A stretch of 64,000 nt of DNA from Sympetrum striolatum (taxonomy: Eukaryota > Arthropoda > Insecta > Odonata > Libellulidae). Made by a program: the position numbers and the translations under genes. How positions within the stretch are numbered: the first letter of the stretch is position 1; each line of letters begins with the position of its first letter. The stretch is taken from positions 13,076,346 to 13,140,345 of the forward strand of contig OX388344.1 in assembly GCA_947579665.1 (NCBI GenBank), read 5' to 3'. Positions 8,590 through 19,132 of the stretch are shown here, in pieces. The notes below the pieces were generated by a model. The model did not search any database, had not been told where the DNA came from, and was given only the letters and a program-made list of their open reading frames with translations.

Positions 8590-10751
8590 GGCGGCCATAC
8601 ACGGGGAAATGTTTCCAGGAAATCTTTCCTGGAAATGTTTCCAAAAAATCCAACATGGTGGATCGGCCATACACGGGGAAATTTTCCTGGGAATATTTCC
8701 AGGAAATATTCCCAGTAATGGCGGATCCGCGACGTTTTGGTCTTTCTTAAGTGCAATTGCAGACATTTTTTCTTTTGCAGAATTAAATGAGAAATAATAG
8801 TCCTACGAAATCGAGATCAGTACCAAAAGAAAGGAAATTGAATAGAGATTCTTATTTCGGTCGTAGTATATTGTATTCGGGTCGAAATTACGAGAAGTAG
8901 TGCAAAATGAACGGAAGTTTACGACCAAGGCGATTGTTGAATCCGAGCTTATGCGTTTTCTCATTACAAATATTATAAAAGATGGCAATTAACTGAGATG
9001 CCAACATTTGCAAACTGATTCATAAACAATAGGGATAAAATTACGGCGATTTAAGGAGTTTTTTGGAAATAAATCTACAAAATTAAAACTGCGACAATGA
9101 ATTGTATTAAAAATTAATGAAACTACAAGTTATAATTGTCTTTTATATTGTTACTAACATTCAAATTTTAAATTTCCTAGGTATCGAAGGAAATTAAGGC
9201 TAACAACACACCCTAATAAGGTATTTGCACTCGCTCACAGCTGACGTAATAGAAAAATAATGAAAAAATATATAAGCAATGATTACATAGGTATACTCAT
9301 TGACAAAAGAGCTTCAGTAAAGTTCAGACTTAAAAATTCAATGAATTACGGTCGAATTTCGACCACTGAGCGATCACTAGTAAATATAAATGATCCAAAA
9401 TGCGATGAAAATATTCTTAATTCTTATCACACGTAAGATTCTCGTGAACAATTTTCGAAGGTTAAACCGTGTAAACTTACGAGTAAGAATAATATGCATT
9501 AAATAGTTGTTTTGCCAGTATTACGTGTACTTCGTTTTACTTTTACAGTATACCCTATAGCTAGGTAGTAAAAAGTGTTATTCCATTTAGAATATACGGG
9601 GATTTTATCTTCAAACCAAATTAACGGTAGGGACTTATGACAAAAATTATAAAAAGGGGTAATTAACTGAGATGCAAACATTTGCTAACTGATTCATAAA
9701 TAATAGGGATAAAATTACGGCGATTTTACGGAGTTTTTTTGGAAATAAACCTAGAAAATGAAAACTGCGACAATGAATTGTATAAAGAAATTAATGAAAC
9801 TGCAGGCTGTAATTGTCCTTTTTATTGTTACTAACATTCAAATTTTAAATTTCGTAGGTATCGAAGAAGGCTAACAACACACCCTGAGTTACTGACGTAA
9901 TTGTACACTCTCACAGCTGATGTAATAGAAAAATAATGAAAAAATATGTAAGCAATGATTATAAAGGTATACTCTTTGAAAAAGAACCTCAGTAAAGTTC
10001 AGACTTAAAAATTCAATGAATTACGGTTGAATTTCGACCACTAGTAAATATAAATGGTCCAAAATTTGATAAAATATTCTAAGTTCTTATCACACGTGAG
10101 TATGATTCTCGTGAACTATTTAAAAGGTTAAACTGTGTAAACTTACGAGTAAGAATAATATGCATTAAAGAGTTGTTTTGCCTGTATTACTTGTACTCCG
10201 TTTAACTTTCACAGTATACGCTAGGTAGTAAAACGTGTTATTCCATCGACGGTGCTCATTTTCAGTATATCCTTTTAAGATGATGGTCAATCTCGATTGA
10301 TTTCATTTATTATCATAAGCGGTTTTCATATCTACAGACCGTTTTATTGCATATCTATTCGTCGGATTTACATTTCGCAAACTTGTCCATGTGATTTGGA
10401 TCGAGAGCGAAACTGAAAGCTTGAAAACAACAAACACCTCAAAATGTAAACAAAGCAGTGAAGACAACAGAAGACAGCGTCCCTGCCCTACCTCAATTGT
10501 TCCCCATTGGCGTTTTCTAGGCGGAAGTCGACAGTGGCCAATGGGAATGCTCGATACATAAGTCATGATTTCTACTTACTCAACAAGTTCTCCGTGCTGA
10601 TGCCAAGGTGGCAGGATAGTCAAATATTTCCAGTTATGGCGGACTGGAAATCTGTAGAAAATAGAACATGTTCTATTTTCGACCAATCAGGAAAGAGTGT
10701 CGGCCATAACTGGAAATGTTTTCTGGAAATATTTCCCCGTGTATGGCGGCC
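8590..10751. mobile_element. Non-autonomous DNA element with GGCSGCCATACACGGGG termini
   Basis: A 2.16-kb AT-rich element. The left end GGCGGCCATACACGGGGAAA and the reverse complement of the right end, GGCCGCCATACACGGGGAAA, match over ~20 bp with one difference. AAA flanks both sides as a possible 3-bp duplication. A second copy of the end motif (CGGCCATACACGGGG) lies inside at about 8,665, so the left end is doubled, and GGAAATATTTCC-type palindromes fill both ends. The interior has no transposase ORF. It contains a direct duplication and a 24-bp palindrome. The superfamily is not established; a 3-bp duplication would fit PIF/Harbinger. Confidence 0.7.
8965..10245. repeat. Direct duplication inside the 2.2-kb element
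   Basis: Two ~600-bp copies, about 8,965-9,586 and 9,640-10,245, offset by ~674 bp. Both contain, in order, AATTAACTGAGATG, GATTCATAAA, GGGATAAAATTACGGCGATTT, a CTAACAACACACCC stretch and AAACTTACGAGTAAGAATAA. They differ by scattered substitutions and small indels, so the duplication is not recent. Confidence 0.85.
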
Positions 10752-11760
10752 AAATTTCATGAGCCAGTTATATTCCTGGGTTCGATGCCAGAGCACATTA
10801 ACATTTTTCTCATAAGGAATATAAGGGAAAAGTAAGTCGTCGTTTGAGGCAGTTGCAGCCAATATTTTTGCTTGAATTTTCGCATATGGTTAAAGAATGT
10901 GATCTTCTTTAGTGCTGCATAGAAAGTATTACCAGAAAGACCCGGGTTCGATGCCGGGCGGCAAATATGTCTCCCGTTTAAAATACATTGGGTTAGTATT
11001 TCATTATTTTTTGATGCACTTATCAAAATGATAGGAAGTTCGTGCTCGGCTGGAAGATGTATAAAAAGAATTGGTTTTAGAAAATAATTTTCATAAGCCC
11101 GTACAATTCCTTGGTTCGATGCCAGAGCACATTAAATTTTCTCTCATAAGGAATACATGGGAAAAGTAGGACGTCGTTTGAGGCAGTTGCACCCAATATT
11201 TCTGCTTGAAATTTCACACATAGTTAGAGGTGTTGATCTTCTGTTGTGCTGCATATAAAATATTACCAGAAAGATCCGGGTTCGAAGCCAGGCGGTAAAT
11301 ATATCCCCCATTTAAAATACATTGAAGAGGTTTCATTATTTATTTTGATGCACTTATCGAAATGATAGGAGGTTCATGCTTAGATAGAAGATGTTTATTA
11401 AGACTTGGTTTAAGAAAAAAAAAATAGATAAGACCATGCTGTTCCTGGGTTCGTTGCCCGAGCACATTACAATTTCTCACATAAGGTATGTATATGAAAA
11501 GTAGGACGTCATTTGAGGCAGTTGCAATCAATATTTCTGCTTGAATTTTCACATATAAATAGAGATGGTGATCTTCTGTAGTACTGCATAGTAAGTTCAA
11601 CAGGAAGGCTTGGGTTCGATGCCAGACAATTAAATTGCAGTGAATTTTAAGAATATTTTCAATGCTTTTTTTTTCTTTTGAGAACTGTCCCGATATGATG
11701 CCGATATGAAGGTGGTGTTGAAATGAAATTGGTGTTGTTGATCTGCTTGCAGTATGCAAG
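10752..11760 (+). repeat. B-box repeat unit 6, 3' part (variant modules)
   Basis: Six further boxes with ~165-bp spacing lie near 10,782, 10,949, 11,118, 11,281, 11,451 (GGTTCGTTGCC) and 11,612. Two module types alternate: one reads ...GCCAGAGCACATTA..., the other carries a GGCGG(C/T)AAATAT core. They therefore look like a local two-module tandem amplification not found in the other units. The unit ends by joining the middle of a module 1 at about 11,760. Confidence 0.8.
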
Positions 11761-12715
11761 CTAAGAAGCAGAAGCCCCAAATTCGCGATTTTCCCCATAA
11801 GAATACATGGCCGGGATTTTCGAAAATTTGTTTGAGGCACTTCCCGGAAAAGGAGAGAGTTAAAATTCGAGGGATCGTTAGAAGCCGTGCATATCCAACG
11901 AAAATCAAAAAGACATCGCCGAATATGGTCCATGGTTCGATGCTATTTCGGGGCAAAAATCGGCCGTTTGAAATGCATTGCGGCGATTTTGAAGTTTTTT
12001 TATGGATCCTTTCCCGATAAAGTGGATACTTGAACTTCGGCACGTGGATAGATATCTTGAATATGTTTTTAATCAAATTTTATATGTTCGCTAATGGTCC
12101 TTGGTACGATCCCAGATGGCCATTTGCACTCCTTAATGCATTTCTTACGGAGATAACGGAAATAAAATTAAGGTACTTCCCGGCATGCTATCGACTTCAA
12201 GCTTTGCATGATAGAAGAAAATGTCTTTACAAATCAAACTGTGCATTCACAGCTAACAATAAGTCCTTGGTTCAACACCAGGTGTTTCTGCAATCAGAAG
12301 TTGATCTGATTTTTAGGAATTATTTTGAAACCTTTCCCAATAATATAAAAACTTAAAATTCGGCATATAGATAGAGATCAAATATAACTTTCAGAAACAT
12401 CTTTTAAATTTACAATATCGTCCTTTGTTCGAGTCCCGAGAGCCATTTACTTTCGTGAAAATTAGAACGTCTTTTGAGACTGTTGTAGCCAATATTTCCG
12501 CTTGAATTTTCACACATAGTTAGAGATGGTGATCTTCTATGGGTTTCATAGTAGGTTTACCAGTAAGACCCGGGTTCGATGCCTGAAAATGAATTTCAGC
12601 GAATTTTAAGAAAAAATTAAATCCTTTTCTTCTTCTTTTGAGGACCGTCCCGATATGATGCCGATATGAAATTAGTATTGCCGATCTGCTTGCAGTATGC
12701 AAGCAATATTTTACT
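11761..12715 (+). repeat. B-box repeat unit 7 (5' truncated)
   Basis: Starts in the middle of module 1. Boxes follow near 11,934, 12,100 (GGTACGATCCC), 12,270, 12,428 (TGTTCGAGTCC) and 12,571. It ends with the conserved hairpin and TTTTACTCGTATA. Confidence 0.8.
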
Positions 12716-13733
12716 CGTATATAGGTATATCCGGAGAAACGTCAATATATAATAGATATATATAGGGGATCAAAAGTCTAACCATGTTCCACAAGTGCCA
12801 ACGACTTGAAATTTGTACGACGTATTTTCCATAACGTGTAACCTCCAGGAAAAAGCCGACATTGAACCTCGGCGTCATGGGTTCGATTCCAGAAGGCCCC
12901 AAAGTCGCGATTTTCTCCATAAGGATGCATGGCGGGGATTTTCGAAAATTTTTTTGGTGCACTTCCCGGAAACGTAGACAGTTGAAATTCAAGGGATCGT
13001 TAGAAGCCTCGCAACTCCAAGTAAATCAGAAATACATCGCCAAATATGGTCCATGGTTCGATGCTAGGTCGGGGCAAAAATCGGCCGTTTAAAATGCATT
13101 GCGGAGATTTTGAAGATTTTTTTTGGGTCTATTCCCGATAACATGGATACTTGAAACTTGCCACGTCGATAGATATCATGAATATATTTCATAATCAAAT
13201 TTGACATGTTCGCTGATGGTCTTTGGTTCGATCCGAAAGGGCCAGTTTCACTTCTCAAAGCATTTCTTACGGAGAAAGCGGAAACAAAATTTAGGTACTT
13301 CCCGGCATGCTATCGACATCAAACGTAGCATGATACAAGAACAAGTCTTTAAAAATCAAACTGTTCATTCGCAGCTTACTATAGTTCTTGCATTCGACAC
13401 CAAGGTTCTCTGCAATCAGAAGTAATCCGATTTTTAGGAATTAATTTGAAACTTTTGCCAATAATATAGAAACTTGAAATTCCGCATATAGATAGAGATC
13501 ATATATTCATTTCAGGAACATATTATAGATTTCATAGATAGTCCTTGGTTCGAATCCAGAGAGCCATTTACATTCGTGAAAATTAGGACGTCGTTTGAGG
13601 CTGTTGCAGCCAATATTTCTGCTTGAATTTTCACACATAGTTAGACATGGAGATCTTCTATTGTAGTGCATAGTAAGTTCACCAGGAAAGTCCGGTTTTC
13701 GATGCCAGACGATGAGATTGCAGCGAATTTTAA
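12716..13733 (+). repeat. B-box repeat unit 8, 5' part (interrupted by piggyBac)
   Basis: Modules 1-5 and the start of module 6, with boxes near 12,881, 13,055, 13,224, 13,392 (degenerate), 13,548 and 13,697. Module 6 is cut after GCGAATT at the TTAA target of the piggyBac element. The missing remainder is found at 20,721-20,838. Confidence 0.85.
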
Positions 13734-13854
13734 CCCTCCAAGGATGAGAATTATTTTTTCTTAAAAATTACCCTGATTTTAGCATATTGGTATTCAGATG
13801 ACCTAAATTAACAACAGAAAATTGTTTAAAAAAAGTTAACAATAATAGGTTCGT

Positions 13855-13915
13855 TGCAAATGCCCGTTCCCATATGGGCACGTCAGTCCTTCCCACTACT
13901 ACTATTACGCGTGCC
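13855..13915. repeat. piggyBac left subterminal repeat
   Basis: Contains CGTTCCCATATGGGCACGTCAG and TTCCCACTACTACT. The same block in reverse orientation sits at 20,311-20,380, giving an inverted subterminal pair. These are candidate transposase-binding sequences of the element. Confidence 0.7.
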
Positions 13916-14458
13916 ATGATGAAATTTAAAAAAAGCATTTTATTGAAAAAAATCATATTTATTTCAAAAAAATATTGAATGAAATGGTTTTTCTTGGAAG
14001 ATATAAGTATTTGTTTAATAATTATTTTGTTAAGTACTTTGTAAAACATTTAACACAGAGCCCAACATCGCACTTATTACGCATTGTTCTCCCACGACTC
14101 TCGCACTCTTCATATGCGCAGCGTTTTCCCTTGTTCTGCGGTATGTCACCAATTACACCGATTAATTGATCATACCATAACTCATGCGTGGAGCCAGTTT
14201 TTGACGTGGAAGCCTAGCTGAGTCGTCCACCGAGTGGTTTTTATTCCGTCTTGTACCAAGTAAAGTACACCTGAGCAATTTTCCGTCTAAACTCTAATTT
14301 TGTCCTTGGATCTAAGGATTTCCTTTTATTATTATTATTATTCGATTGTCTGAGTTGCAAATAATTTACATAAATCATATCTTACCAATATGCAGTGAAT
14401 TTACATGAATTTGGTCAGTTCCACCCATATGCTTATTATACTGGGATATGAAGTAGGG

Positions 14459-14990
14459 TTATGGAAGCTGAATAATTTTCTTTTGTTTCCTATAAAACCT
14501 TTTAGCTTTCATCAACGGCGTAACTCCATACGCTGTTGAGACTGCCACAATTACCAAATTGTCCAGCCATTTAGTGATTCCTATTCCTTCACATGTAGAA
14601 ATAGCTGTGATGCTCTTTCCAATCTCCTCCTCTTTTAGATCATTTTTTGGTGGTAGCGGACTATCTTTCGGAATCCGGTTCTTTCTGATTCGCCCAGTTC
14701 CATTGTAGCCACATCCTTTCAAATGTGGCAATAAATTCTTTCGTATAAATTATATATTGAGCTAAATAAATTAATGCTATTATATTATTTCACATACCAC
14801 TTCAAATTATAATAACCGAATCTTATCGATTTACCTCTACTACATCGCTTGCAGCTGTGTCTTCCGTAGTATCTTATCATCTCTTCTTCACAATCTAAGA
14901 ACTGGGAAGGCACCAAATGCTGCAAACATCTCTGTGTAATTATTTTCATCGTAGGCCAGACTTTGTAGAACCCATCGCTTGACTGTCTAA
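14459..14990 (-). pseudogene. piggyBac transposase, C-terminal fragment
   Basis: The downstream half of a DDE_Tnp_1_7 (piggyBac) transposase. From ~14,960 downward one frame gives a stretch with EEEMIRYYGRH...RGKSIRFG, the block around the first catalytic Asp (here replaced by Glu). A second open piece at 14,731-14,459 reads GCGYNGTGRIRKNRIPKDSPL ... KWLDNLVIVAVST ... GVTPLMKAKRFYR, the conserved stretch near the end of the catalytic domain. About 100-200 residues between them, including the second catalytic Asp region, are missing and stops intervene. The copy therefore cannot encode an active enzyme. The N-terminal part lies beyond the Harbinger insertion. Confidence 0.75.
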
Positions 14991-15036
14991 CTTAGGCCCG
15001 AGTGCACCAATCTCGATTAAATCCGCCGTTAGCTGA

Positions 15037-15111
15037 CCGCGGTTAAATATTAACGGCGGTCAACTTAAGTTTGGAGTGCACCAACAGTAACCGAGGTTTT
15101 GCTAACCGCGG
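15037..15111. promoter_or_regulatory. Left subterminal AACCGCGGTTA palindromes of Harbinger
   Basis: CCGCGG cores at 15,037-15,042 and 15,106-15,111 are flanked by TAA/TTA, giving inverted TAACCG half-sites. Together with those on the right end they are candidate binding sites for the element's Myb-like protein or transposase. Binding is inferred, not shown. Confidence 0.45.
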
Positions 15112-15330
15112 TTAGCTGGCGGCCGATTAACGTCCCTGTGAATACGTTGAGTACCGCTTAGTGCTCGCCTAAACGTATATCGCAACTCATTTGTCTTTGT
15201 TGTTTGTATATTGGAGGGATTGGACGACTTGTCAGACCGACTAGAAAATAGTGTTATCTGTGGACTCACAAGTGTATATACCAGTGAATATTTTGTCAGT
15301 GGAACAATAAGTAAAGAATCGATTAAAGAG

Positions 15331-16664
15331 ATGGAAGTAAACGATAGAAAAAGGCAGAGAACCCCCAATTTTAGCAAATACGAAGCTGATCTACTGATCG
15401 ATTTGGTTTTAAGTCGAAAAGATATAATTGAGAATAAGAAGACAGATGGGAAGTTATTGAAGGAGAAAGAGTTGGCATGGCAAAAGATTGCCACAGAATT
15501 CAATTCCCTTCCTGGTGATTTAGGGGGACAAGTTTAATTTAATAAAAATTAAATTTGTTTAAGCGATACTTCTTATAATTTTATCGTATACAATGAAATA
15601 CTTATTACCTGTTGCTCTTCATTTCGCATGCTATTGAATTTTATCAATGTGTATTTATAGTATTAGTTATAAGTGCAATGTTATTTTAGTAATCTTCGAT
15701 ATTTGCAAGTATTTTAAAGAGAATTACCTAATTCGTAACAGCAATAAGAGTGTGCTGTTGAAATACTCGCATAACTTTACTTTCTCACTAACTTTTTATC
15801 TTATCAGAATAACTTCTTTAGCTTGCTTAAATTTTAAAATAACAGAAGTGTATTTATATGGTTCTTAAGGTGTTGTTAAAAGATCATATGGCCAATTGAA
15901 AACATGCTACGAGAACATGAAAAGAAAGACAAGGAAAGACATAGCAGATGAAAAGATGGACATGTATAGGACTGGAGGAGGGCCATCAAATGAAAAAAGA
16001 ATTAGAATTAACGAAAAGGTAGCATTTATTTTGGGTCCCAATGTAAGACCAATGGAAAACCCTTTTGATTCAGATGCTCTTTATCATAGTAATGGTAAGC
16101 ATAATAATATTCATACCAGTAACCTAAATAAAATGAAAAAATTAATCAAATCTGGTTACTTTTTTAGATCAGCAGCATACAATCATTCCACAAAATATAT
16201 CATATTCATCATAGGTAGGTTTACAGGTAACATAAGGTTACACCTTGTATAAGTCATGAGTATAGTAAACTGCTAATATTCAATGTTTATAGGATGTGTT
16301 GGAGAATCCAGAGACAACACAAAATGAATCAGTATCATTAACTGAGACTCCTATTGTTGAAATTCACGAAGTAGAAGTAGTAGGCATGACAGGAGCTGCC
16401 ACATCAATAGGAAGTAGTAAATTGATGAATAAAAGAATTAAAGATTCCACTTCGCTTGGTACAAATTCGCAAAATAAAAGCAGGCATCCCATGGATGAAA
16501 TGAAAGACTCCTGCAGAAGCAGAACTGAAGTGTCGCAAGAGCAGCTTAAGATAATGAAGGAAGAGCACCTAAAAGAAATGGAAATAAAAGATATGAAACT
16601 TTTAATACTGAAGGAGAAGTTGAAGTACTGGCGAAAAATGAACAAGGAGATAGACAGTGAATAG
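15331..16664 (+). CDS. Myb/SANT-like protein of the Harbinger element (three exons, last out of phase)
   Basis: The second protein usual in PIF/Harbinger elements, a DNA-binding partner needed for transposition in studied relatives. The start ATG at 15,331 has an AGAGATGG context. Exon 1 (15,331-15,514) encodes a Myb_DNA-bind-type helix region (FSKYEADLLIDLVLSRKDII, then AWQKIATEFNS) and ends at donor G|GTGATT. Exon 2 (15,870-16,094) continues with YGQLKTCYENMKRKTRK and ends at G|GTAAGC. Exon 3 (16,293-16,664) is acidic then coiled-coil-like (EEHLKEMEIKDMKLLILKEKL). Exons 1 and 2 join in phase. Exon 3 is one base out of phase with the obvious acceptor, so it carries an indel or uses another site. 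AATAAA-type signals follow the stop at ~16,715. Confidence 0.7.
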
Positions 16665-16925
16665 CAGCCTGTGTTACCATTTTAAATACAATTTTCACAA
16701 TGTTCCTATTTTTAAGTTTAATAAATTATAAAGATTTAATTTGAAAACCTTTACTTTCATTAATTTATTCAGTTTTCACAGCAAAATTAATATTCTTGAG
16801 GAGAATAAAATCCTGTGTATAAAGTTTTATAATTCCTAAACTTTTTTGTGGGTTTTACGAGTAGTTTTTGCAGCTTTATTTTAACAACATCAAATGATTT
16901 TCACATGAAACAAAATGTACTTGCC

Positions 16926-18041
16926 CTAATTGAAATGACCATTTATTAATGCCTGACGAATAGCTTGTCCAGTAACTTGATCATTGCGGTACATAAGATG
17001 ATTTGGATGAATAGGTTCATCATCAGCAATCTCGGGTCTCCTCCTTTGCTGCAGCTCTCCGAGTAACCTAGTCACTTCAACATCATTCGGTGGATCGTCT
17101 TCCCTAGCGGCAATTGCTATGTTATGAAGAACTGCAGTAGCTGAGATTACTGCAAAGGATTTATGCAGTCTACTCCTTAATCCAAATGCCAAAATTGTAA
17201 ATCTCCGTTTCCAAACACCGAAGAGTCTTTCAATCGTGTTTCTTGTTTTTATATGGGCCCTATTGTATAACCGTTCAGCAGGTGTACGTGGATTTGTCAG
17301 TGGTGTAAGGAGATAGGTCTTGCATGCATACCCTCCATCTCCCAACAAAAATCCATTGGTCATGTCACCCGCTTCAAATTTTGTCCTTAAGGAGGAATTT
17401 CTAAATATCGTGCTGTCGTGCACGGATCCTGGCCACCGTACGACTAAATCCCTTATCAATAAATTATGATCGCATACGGTTTGTACATTTATTGAAAAAT
17501 AACCCTTCCTATTTCGAAAGGTTTCTGCATTATCACCGCCCGGTGATTTTATTCGTATATGCGTACAGTCTATGGCACCCAAAACACCAGGGAAATTAGC
17601 GATGTCGTAAAAGCCATCCATCACAGCTCTTCGTTCTCGCGGAGAATTTGGGAAGTGAACGAACTGAGGCAATAGTCTTGCAAGTGCCACCGATACCTCG
17701 TCGATTGCATGTAAAGCAGTAGTTCGGTGTATTCCGAAAGAATCTCCTATCAGCATGTGAAACGCACCTGTGGCGTAAAATCTCAACGTAGTCAAAAGTT
17801 TATCCATCGGCGAAAGAGGATTGTTTCTCTGGCTTGGATATTCAAGATGATGGCGAATATTTTCTAAGAGGGAAAGCACTGTTTCTTTCCTCAACCTATA
17901 TCTTTCGTGGAATTTAGTTTCACTTAAATCATCGAAAGGATTCACCCTAGCGTCATGGTTTCTACGCTGAAAATTATTATGGTTTTCTAAATAATCTAAA
18001 TACAGGAGTTCGTCCTCGAAATCATCAAACCGAAACGCCAT
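16926..18041 (-). CDS. HARBI1-like DDE transposase
   Basis: An intact 371-residue PIF/Harbinger transposase, close to the family's usual 350-400 residues. It cuts the element out and inserts it at TWA sites with the Myb-like partner. A helix-turn-helix lies at about 80-116 (LIGDSFGIHRTTALHAIDEV). The catalytic triad is visible: Asp 158 in GAIDCTHI, Asp 235 in LLGDGGYA and Glu 271 in NTIERLFGVWKRRF. The family's RNRKGYFSINVQ and PGSVHDSTIF blocks are also present. The start ATG is at 18,041 and a minus-strand AATAAA lies at 16,880-16,875 after the stop. The gene converges on the Myb-like gene, leaving ~260 bp between them. No stop or frameshift is seen, so this is probably the youngest element of the nest. 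Confidence 0.93.
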   Translation of the reverse strand: MAFRFDDFEDELLYLDYLENHNNFQRRNHDARVNPFDDLSETKFHERYRLRKETVLSLLENIRHHLEYPSQRNNPLSPMDKLLTTLRFYATGAFHMLIGDSFGIHRTTALHAIDEVSVALARLLPQFVHFPNSPRERRAVMDGFYDIANFPGVLGAIDCTHIRIKSPGGDNAETFRNRKGYFSINVQTVCDHNLLIRDLVVRWPGSVHDSTIFRNSSLRTKFEAGDMTNGFLLGDGGYACKTYLLTPLTNPRTPAERLYNRAHIKTRNTIERLFGVWKRRFTILAFGLRSRLHKSFAVISATAVLHNIAIAAREDDPPNDVEVTRLLGELQQRRRPEIADDEPIHPNHLMYRNDQVTGQAIRQALINGHFN

Positions 18042-18113
18042 AATTGTTTACCTCTCTTGTTGCTACACCGATTAAGTAACTTAACCGGTCGATTTCGCTC
18101 GGTTAATTCTTAA

Positions 18114-18200
18114 CCGCGGTCAGCTGCCCGGTTAACGCTAACCGAGGTTGGTGCACTTGAAAATGGCCTTAACCGCGGTTAGTTAACAATTTAACCGCGG
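18114..18200. promoter_or_regulatory. Right subterminal AACCGCGGTTA palindromes of Harbinger
   Basis: Three CCGCGG cores (18,114-18,119, 18,173-18,178, 18,195-18,200), the last two in AACCGCGGTTA context. They mirror the left end. See the left-end entry for interpretation. Confidence 0.45.
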
Positions 18201-18288
18201 TTAAGCCTTAACCGAGATTGGTGCACTCGGGCCTTAGTATTATCCGCTAAGTGTAAAAATTTCATTATTTGGATGAATCAGTCCCTCC

Positions 18289-18853
18289 TCATCGCTCTAC
18301 TAACCAATTCAATATGTACATCCTTTTTCGCGTCCCAGTAATATTTTTTTCCAGGAGAATGTTGTACCCGGATACAATCAAAATGCCAATGACGGCTCGC
18401 ATCTCCTCTTCTGTAATATGTGGACTGGGGCAATTAAAAAATCGGGCGTAATTCTCACTTTGTTCCACTATGAATGCGACGAAATCGTCATCGATAAAGA
18501 GCTCTAGCAATTAGATGCAGCTAAGTTTAGAGTATGAAAAGTAATCTGCTTCAGAAAAATTTCCCGTCCACTCAATGCTGCCCTTTATCCATTTTCTCCG
18601 CACAGATTTTTTTGCCCCATCGTCTTCTCCAGCACTGATACTTTCGTTGGTTGCCAACCGAATTTCGGCTTGTGCCCTCATTTGCTTACCAGTAAAATTG
18701 TCAACCAATCTTCCCTCATCTTCATCAGCCGATGCTTCATCAGTTCGCTCATTTTCTTCTGTTGGAGAAATGAAGAAATCGGTAACATCTACCTCACTCT
18801 CTTCATCCTCGTCAAGGATTCGGAGAGCCTCCTTCAGTGAAGTAGACTCATGA
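18289..18853 (-). pseudogene. piggyBac transposase, N-terminal fragment
   Basis: From about 18,850 downward one frame gives an acidic leader (LDEDEESEVDVTDFF ... EENERTDEASADEDEG) and a W-containing linker. A stop follows, then ELFIDDDFVAFIVEQSENYARF and EEEMRAVIGILIVSGYN, which is the conserved N-terminal block of piggyBac/PGBD transposases. Another stop follows (WLVER*) just before the Harbinger insertion at 18,233. At least two in-frame stops plus the missing central domain make this a pseudogene. It continues at 14,990-14,459. Confidence 0.75.
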
Positions 18854-19132
18854 AAACTTACATTTTTCCTGAATAGAAACTATAACACCTCTGATGATAT
18901 AATTTAATGTGAAGCTAATAAAATTTGAAAGGATTTGTATATCTAGTACAATAATCATTTGCTAATATATGTTTTTGCCGCTTCTACTATATAAATTTAG
19001 GTTTTCCGAGCTTTAGTTCATAAATATGCATAATAATTGCCATAGTCTTCTTGTCACAACTTAAAACTAAAATAATTCTTAACTTAATTGCACCAAAAAT
19101 AATGTATTATGTCGCAAAATATTCTTTTATAT

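Larger units (their letters stand above)
14995..18233. mobile_element. PIF/Harbinger DNA transposon (apparently complete)
   Basis: A 3,239-bp element flanked by TTA (14,992-14,994 and 18,234-18,236), the 3-bp duplication typical of PIF/Harbinger. Terminal inverted repeats begin GGCCCGAGTGCACCAATCTC and agree over 26 bp with one mismatch. A second, inner inverted pair (GTGCACCAA near 15,077 and TTGGTGCAC near 18,148) and five CCGCGG-centred palindromes crowd the ends. It carries two convergent genes: a Myb/SANT-like gene rightward and the transposase leftward. It interrupts a piggyBac transposase and so inserted later. Confidence 0.93.
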
